A DNA stretch of 37,113 bases from Opitutus sp. GAS368 (GTDB lineage Bacteria > Verrucomicrobiota > Verrucomicrobiia > Opitutales > Opitutaceae). The stretch is from assembly GCA_945903545.1 (NCBI GenBank), contig CAMDOO010000030.1, positions 1-37,113 on the forward strand. Reading direction: 5' to 3'. The notes beneath the pieces were generated by a model. The model worked only from the letters and a program-made list of their open reading frames with translations. It ran no database searches and was not told the origin of the DNA. Made by a program: the position numbers and the translations under genes. Positions 32,719-37,113 of the stretch are shown here, one piece after another (position 1 is the stretch's first letter; every line of letters starts with the position of its first letter).

Positions 32719-34599
32719 ATGCCGCCCGAATCCAGTCCGCCGCCGGCCGCACCCGGGCCCACGAACGCGGCGCTCGTGCGCCGGCTGTTCCGGCTCGCCT
32801 GGCGCTACCGCGGGCACTGCCTGCTCGTGCTCGGGCTGCAGCTGGTGCTGCTCACGCTCGGCATCGCCGGCCTCAGCTTCACCGGCGTCGGCATCGACTA
32901 CATCCGGCACCGCGCGGGCGAGGCGGCGGCCGTGACCGCGGTCGGGCCATTTCACTTCGGGCTCCCGGACGACTGGGAGCCGCTGTCGGTGCTGGGCCTG
33001 CTCGCCGGACTGATCCTGCTCTTCGCCCTGGTCCGCGCGCTGCTCAACTACGCCTATGCGCTTTCGCTCAACCATCTCGTGCAGCTCAAGCTCGTCGTCG
33101 ACCTGCGCGGCGAGGTCTATGAAAAGCTCCAGCGGCTGAGCTTCCGCTTCTTCGACGCCAACTCGACCGGCTCGATCATCACGCGCGTGACGGGCGACGT
33201 GCAGTCGGTCCGCATGTTCGTCGACCAGGTTTTGATGCAGAGCGTGATCATGGTGATCTCGCTCACCGTCTACGTGGCCTACATGGCGGCGCTGAGCCCC
33301 GCGCTCACGCTCGCCTGCCTCGCCACGACCCCTGTGCTGGCCTTCATGTCGGTGCGCTTCTCGCAGCGGATCCAGCCGGAGTACGTCCGCAACCGCTCGC
33401 TGGTGGACCGGATGGTCGAGGTGTTCGCGGAGGGCGTGCAGGGCGTGGCGGTGACGAAGGGCTTCGGCCGCGAGGCGGAGAGCCAGGCGCGCTTCGACGC
33501 GGCCAACCGCGCCTGCGTCGAGCAGCAGCGGGGGATCTTCTGGCAGATCAGCCTGTTCTCGCCCGCGGTCGGCTTCCTCACGCGCATCAACATGATGGTG
33601 CTGCTGGGCTACGGCGGCTGGCTGGTGGCGCAGGGCCGGCTCCCGCTCGGCGCCGGCCTGGTGGTCTTCGCCGGCCTGCTCGAGCAGTTCTCGGGTCAGG
33701 TCAACAACGTCGCGACCATCGTGAACTCCGTGCAGCAGTCGCTGATCGGGGCCCGCCGGGTCTTCGAGATCCTCGACGCCCCGGTGGAGGTCGCGAGCGA
33801 ACCCGGCGCCGTGCGCCGGCCGCGGCTCGAGGGGGCGGTGCGGTTCGAGCAGGTGTCGTTCTCCTACGGGACGAACCAGCCCGTGCTGCAGAGCCTCGAC
33901 CTCGACGTGAAGCCCGGCCAGTGCGTCGCCATCCTCGGCGCGACCGGCGCGGGGAAGAGCGTGCTGATGAGCCTGATCCCGCGCTTCTTTGATCCCACGG
34001 CCGGCCGGCTGCTGATCGACGGGGTCGACGCGCGCCGGCTGCACCTCGACGACCTCCGGCGCAACATTGGCACGGTCTTCCAGGAGAGCTTCCTCTTTTC
34101 CAACACCGTGGCGGCGAACATCGCGTTCGGTCACCCGGAGGCGACCCCGGCGCAGATCGAGCAGGCGGCGCGGATCGCGGCCGCGCACGACTTCATCATG
34201 GCCCTGCCCAAGGGCTACCAGACGGTGCTCGGTGAGGGCGGCAACAGCCTCTCGGGCGGCCAGCGCCAGCGGCTCGCGATCGCCCGCGCCCTCCTGCTCC
34301 AGCCCGCGATCCTGCTGCTCGACGACCCGACGGCGGCGATCGATAGCGGGACCGAGGAGGAGATCTTCGCCGCGCTCGACCGCGCGATCACGGGGCGCAC
34401 GACGTTCATCGTGGCGCACCGGCTGAGCACGCTGCGCCGCGCCGACTTCATCATCGTGCTCGAGCGCGGCCGCATCGTGCAGCAGGGCACGCACGAGAAG
34501 CTGATGCGCGAGACCGGACCCTACCAGCATGTCGCCAGCCTGCAGCTGGTGGACGGGCGGGAGCTCGGCGCGCCGGCGGGCGGGGAGGGCACGCCATGA
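32719..34599 (+). CDS. ABC exporter half-transporter A (heterodimeric, degenerate Walker B)
   Basis: The 626-residue half-transporter starts at MPPESSPPPAAPGPTNAALV (ATG 32719). A type I exporter membrane domain has six helices (about 30-330) with the coupling motif FDANSTGSIITRVTGDV. The nucleotide-binding domain has Walker A GATGAGKS, signature LSGGQRQRLAIARALL and Walker B ILLLDDPTAAID, where the catalytic Glu is Asp. The H-loop IVAHRLSTLRRAD is intact. In heterodimeric exporters such as TM287/288 this is the degenerate-site subunit. It overlaps subunit B by ATGA. Confidence 0.93.
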   Translation: MPPESSPPPAAPGPTNAALVRRLFRLAWRYRGHCLLVLGLQLVLLTLGIAGLSFTGVGIDYIRHRAGEAAAVTAVGPFHFGLPDDWEPLSVLGLLAGLILLFALVRALLNYAYALSLNHLVQLKLVVDLRGEVYEKLQRLSFRFFDANSTGSIITRVTGDVQSVRMFVDQVLMQSVIMVISLTVYVAYMAALSPALTLACLATTPVLAFMSVRFSQRIQPEYVRNRSLVDRMVEVFAEGVQGVAVTKGFGREAESQARFDAANRACVEQQRGIFWQISLFSPAVGFLTRINMMVLLGYGGWLVAQGRLPLGAGLVVFAGLLEQFSGQVNNVATIVNSVQQSLIGARRVFEILDAPVEVASEPGAVRRPRLEGAVRFEQVSFSYGTNQPVLQSLDLDVKPGQCVAILGATGAGKSVLMSLIPRFFDPTAGRLLIDGVDARRLHLDDLRRNIGTVFQESFLFSNTVAANIAFGHPEATPAQIEQAARIAAAHDFIMALPKGYQTVLGEGGNSLSGGQRQRLAIARALLLQPAILLLDDPTAAIDSGTEEEIFAALDRAITGRTTFIVAHRLSTLRRADFIIVLERGRIVQQGTHEKLMRETGPYQHVASLQLVDGRELGAPAGGEGTP

Positions 34600-36527
34600 G
34601 GCCGCCCCCGACCCCCGGAGGGCTCACGCTGCTCAGCCGCGACGACGAGGAGGACGAGCAGTTCCGCCCGCTGGAGTGGGGGCTCATCCGCCGCCTGCTC
34701 GGGTACACGGCGCCGGTGCGCGGCAAGTTCCTCGCCCTGTGCGTCCTCACCGTCATCCGCTCGGTCCAGCTCCCCGCGCTGGTCTGGGTGGTCTCGCTCG
34801 TGATCACCGGGCCGATCGCGCAGCTCAACCCGGCGGCCGTGGTTCTCGGTGTCGTGGGCTACGGAATCCTCGCGCTCACCACCGACGGGATGTTCCACTT
34901 CCGCCAGCGGTACGCCCTCGAGATCGGCGAGACGGTGGTCAGCGGCCTGCGCTCCCAGCTTTATGCCCGCGTGCTCCGCCAGCCGCTGGCGTTTTTCCAC
35001 CGGGTGAAGATCGGGCGCATCATCGGGCGCGTGACGAGCGACGTCGAGGTGGTGCGCGCGGGCATCCAGGACGTGCTCTTCGTCACGATCGTGCAGGGCG
35101 GCGCAATGCTGTTCGCCGCGGTGGTGATGGCGTGGATCGACCCGGTGATGTTCCTGATCGTGCTCGCGATGGCGCCGGCGCTGTGGGTCGTCAACCGCCA
35201 CTTCCGCGGCCGGCTCAGCCGGCACTCGCGCGCGGCGCAGGAGAGCTTCAGCCGCGTCACGGCCACGCTCGCCGAGTCGGTCAACGGCATCCGCGTCACC
35301 CAGGGCTTCGTGCGGCAGGAGACTAACGCCGGCCTCTTCCGCGGGCTGCTGGCCGACCACTCGCGCTACAACATCGCGCTGACCCGCACCTCGGCGATCC
35401 TGACGCCGCTGCTGGAGCTGAACAGCCAGTTCTTCGTGGCGATCCTGCTGCTCTTCGGCGGCTGGCGGGTCTTCCACGGGGAGATGGCGACGGGCGACCT
35501 GATCAAGTTCTTCCTGCTCGCGAACCAGTTCTTCGCCCCGATCGCGATCATCGGCAACCAGTACAACCAGGCCCTGATCGCGATGGCGGGCGCCGAGCGC
35601 GTCTTCCGCCTGATCGACGCCCCGCCGGACTGGGAGGACGCTCCGTCCGCCACGGATCTGGACGATCCGCGGCCGGGCAAGTTCCAAGTGACAAGTGACA
35701 CGTTCCAAGAAGGAGCCGGAGCGATCCCTCATTCTCGTCACTCGTCACCCGCCACTGGTCACTTGCCGCCGTTCGGCGGCATCCGCGTCGAATTCCGGAA
35801 CGTCACCTTCGGCTACGACCCGGCGCGGCCGATCCTGCACGACATCAGCTTCACGGCGGAGGCCGGGCAGACGGTGGCGCTGGTCGGCCACACCGGCAGC
35901 GGCAAGAGCACGATCGTGAACCTCGCGGGAAAGTTCCACCTCCCGACGCGCGGCGCGGTGCTGGTGGACGGGCGCGACCTGGCGACGGTGACCGGCGGCT
36001 CGCTGCACCGCCAGATGGGCCTCGTGCCGCAGCAGAACCACCTCTTCAGCGGCCCGGTGCTCGACAACCTCCGGCTCGGCCGGCCCGAGGCCACCGAGGC
36101 CGAGGTGCTGGCGGCGGCGGAGGCGCTCGGTTGCCGCGACCTGTTCGAGGCCCTGCCGGGCGGGCTCGCGACCGAGGTCGGCGAGCGTGGCGCCGCGCTG
36201 TCGGTCGGTCAGCGCCAGCTGGTCTGCTTCACCCGCGCGCTCCTCGCAGACCCGCGGCTCGTCGTGCTCGACGAAGCCACGAGCGCGATCGACGCCGTGA
36301 CGGAGGCGCGCCTGCAGGAGGCGCTCGTGCGGCTGCTGCGCGGGCGGACGAGCTTCATCGTCGCGCACCGGCTCAGCACGATCCGTCACGCGCACCTCGT
36401 GCTCGTGCTCGACCAGGGCCGCATCATCGAGCGTGGCACGCATCCGGAGCTGATCCGGGCCGGCGGCACCTACGCCGCGCTGTACCGGCAGTTCGTGCAG
36501 GTCGACGACGATCCAGCCGCGAGCTGA
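34596..36527 (+). CDS. ABC exporter half-transporter B (heterodimeric, degenerate signature)
   Basis: The 643-residue partner starts at ATG 34596, overlapping the stop of subunit A. It has six membrane helices with FFHRVKIGRIIGRVTSDV, then a nucleotide-binding domain: Walker A GHTGSGKST, signature LSVGQRQ (degenerate, LSGGQ in canonical sites), intact Walker B LVVLDEATSAID and H-loop IVAHRLSTIRHAH. Subunit A's Walker B pairs with this degenerate signature, giving one dead and one active ATP site. Such pairs export drugs, lipids or peptides; the substrate is unknown. Residues about 363-390 are a repeat-encoded insertion between membrane and ATP domains. Confidence 0.93.
   Translation: MRPPPTPGGLTLLSRDDEEDEQFRPLEWGLIRRLLGYTAPVRGKFLALCVLTVIRSVQLPALVWVVSLVITGPIAQLNPAAVVLGVVGYGILALTTDGMFHFRQRYALEIGETVVSGLRSQLYARVLRQPLAFFHRVKIGRIIGRVTSDVEVVRAGIQDVLFVTIVQGGAMLFAAVVMAWIDPVMFLIVLAMAPALWVVNRHFRGRLSRHSRAAQESFSRVTATLAESVNGIRVTQGFVRQETNAGLFRGLLADHSRYNIALTRTSAILTPLLELNSQFFVAILLLFGGWRVFHGEMATGDLIKFFLLANQFFAPIAIIGNQYNQALIAMAGAERVFRLIDAPPDWEDAPSATDLDDPRPGKFQVTSDTFQEGAGAIPHSRHSSPATGHLPPFGGIRVEFRNVTFGYDPARPILHDISFTAEAGQTVALVGHTGSGKSTIVNLAGKFHLPTRGAVLVDGRDLATVTGGSLHRQMGLVPQQNHLFSGPVLDNLRLGRPEATEAEVLAAAEALGCRDLFEALPGGLATEVGERGAALSVGQRQLVCFTRALLADPRLVVLDEATSAIDAVTEARLQEALVRLLRGRTSFIVAHRLSTIRHAHLVLVLDQGRIIERGTHPELIRAGGTYAALYRQFVQVDDDPAAS
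35681..35765. repeat. GTGACAAGTGAC inverted repeat in frame in exporter subunit B
   Basis: GTTCCAAGTGACAAGTGACA (35681-35700) is answered by GTCACTCGTCACCC and CCACTGGTCACTTG up to about 35764: an inverted pair of 8-nt-period arrays. It encodes a polar stretch (FQVTSDTFQEGAGAIPHSRH) between PGK and the first strand of the ATP domain, with no frame loss. Confidence 0.75.
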
Positions 36528-36640
36528 GAGTCGAGGGTCGAGAGCCGCGCCAAAGGGTGAGTCGATGGGGCGGTCGGGTTCAAAGAGTGTCGCATCGGGA
36601 TTCCGGCTCTCGATCCTGGCCTCTGGACTCTCGACTTCAC
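36525..36640. repeat. GAGAGTCGAGGGTCGAGAG inverted-pair repeat
   Basis: GAGAGTCGAGGGTCGAGAGC (36525-36544) starts at the stop of the exporter gene. The answering arm CTCTCGATCCTGGCCTCTGG, then ACTCTCGACTTC, lies at 36608-36640. It has the same design as other families here (8-nt units, inverted arms). Confidence 0.65.
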
Positions 36641-36794
36641 GAGGCCGGCGAAAGTCGCAATTCACCGCTTTTTCAGAGGGAAACGGCCGGTCGCGAACGC
36701 AAAGATTTCTCAAAATTTTCCTCGGAAAACCGCATCTTCTCCCTCTAGTAGTGCGTTGCTTTCAGGTAAAACCGTCTCACAACCCATCATCACT

Positions 36795-37073
36795 ATGGCT
36801 AAATCAGCTCCCAAACCAGCTCGTAAACCGAATGCCGCGTTCATGAAACCGGTGACCCCTGACGACAAGCTTGCCGCTGTCGTTGGCGCGTCCCCCCTCC
36901 CGCGCACGGAGCTCACCAAGAAGCTCTGGGCCTACATCAAGAAGAATGGTCTGCAGGACAAGAAGGTCCGCACGCAGATCAATGCCGACGACAAGCTGAA
37001 GCCCGTGTTCAACGGCAAGGCCAAGGTCAGCATGTTCGAGATGACCAAGCTGGTTTCCGGCCACGTCAAATAA
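36795..37073 (+). CDS. SWIB/MDM2-domain protein
   Basis: The 92-residue protein starts at MAKSAPKPARKPNAAF, a lysine/proline-rich tail, followed by the SWIB domain: FMKPVTPDDKLAAVVGASPLPRTELTKKLWAYIKKNGLQDKK, NADDKLKPVFNGKAKVSMFEMTKLVSGHV. This small helical fold is known from chromatin complexes and also occurs in chlamydial proteins and topoisomerases; bacterial free-standing copies are common in the PVC group and may bind DNA or nucleoid proteins. The basic N-terminus fits nucleic-acid binding. It begins after 267 bp containing repeat arms. Confidence 0.92.
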   Translation: MAKSAPKPARKPNAAFMKPVTPDDKLAAVVGASPLPRTELTKKLWAYIKKNGLQDKKVRTQINADDKLKPVFNGKAKVSMFEMTKLVSGHVK

Positions 37074-37092
37074 GCCAGCGCTAGCTTTTTTA
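37074..37092 (+). terminator. Weak terminator-like dyad after the SWIB gene
   Basis: AGCCAGCGCTAGCT followed by TTTTTT: arms AGC.AGC and GCT.GCT pair, but almost no loop is left. The T-run supports termination; the stem is poor. Confidence 0.35.
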
Positions 37093-37113
37093 CCCTGAAG
37101 CGCCGCGGGATTT

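Noticed and set aside
32434-34530. 698-codon open frame on the minus strand opposite the ABC exporter gene
   Set aside because: It is the antisense of a clear ABC half-transporter. Its composition (His/Arg/Asp/Glu rich, no motif) is typical of a shadow frame in GC-rich DNA.

Overview
The window is about 37 kb of GC-rich bacterial chromosome. Its gene types and its load of dispersed palindromic repeats suggest a Verrucomicrobiota member, probably Opitutaceae; this rests on recognised families and repeat style, not on a marker gene. I support 30 protein genes (one of them weak), two gene remnants and one tRNA. No rRNA, CRISPR array, prophage or transposase gene was seen.

Layout. 0.6-5.5 kb: a TMTC-like membrane protein with TPRs, then an overlapping pair (S41-type lipoprotein, TPR-like lipoprotein), then a PEGA lipoprotein, all on minus. 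5.5-9.7 kb: repeat-rich, with an unrecognised protein behind a palindromic promoter, a DUF6438 protein with a 20-residue repeat tail, tRNA-Val(CAC) between covarying hairpins, and a single-domain GIY-YIG gene. 9.7-16 kb: DUF2911 protein, nth, gcvP, a RelE/ParE remnant, a small coiled-coil protein, and a GxxExxY gene broken by a 113-bp MITE. 16-21.7 kb: a short ComEC without its metallo-beta-lactamase domain, rarA, a MalY/PatB lyase, hsp20. 21.9-24.5 kb: soxR with a divergent target gene and a textbook SoxR promoter, then hipBA behind three evenly spaced operators. 24.6-27.7 kb: TerC, MscS and an intact GxxExxY gene. 27.9-31 kb: a YbhGFS-type efflux set (membrane fusion lipoprotein, ATPase, ABC-2 permease). 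31.1-32.6 kb: two tandem secreted paralogues. 32.7-36.5 kb: a heterodimeric ABC exporter with one degenerate ATP site. The window ends with a SWIB-domain protein.

The most unusual property is the repeat landscape. Many families are built from 8-10-nt iterated units laid out as inverted pairs. They fill nearly every intergenic gap and also enter at least five reading frames in frame, at domain linkers or N-termini, much as Rickettsia palindromic elements do. A separate hairpin family has constant flanks and a varying but always self-complementary core. A 34-bp motif lies in the same orientation upstream of three DNA-related genes (GIY-YIG, comEC, intact GxxExxY). The best candidates for an undescribed system are the tRNA/hairpin/GIY-YIG cassette and this shared upstream motif.
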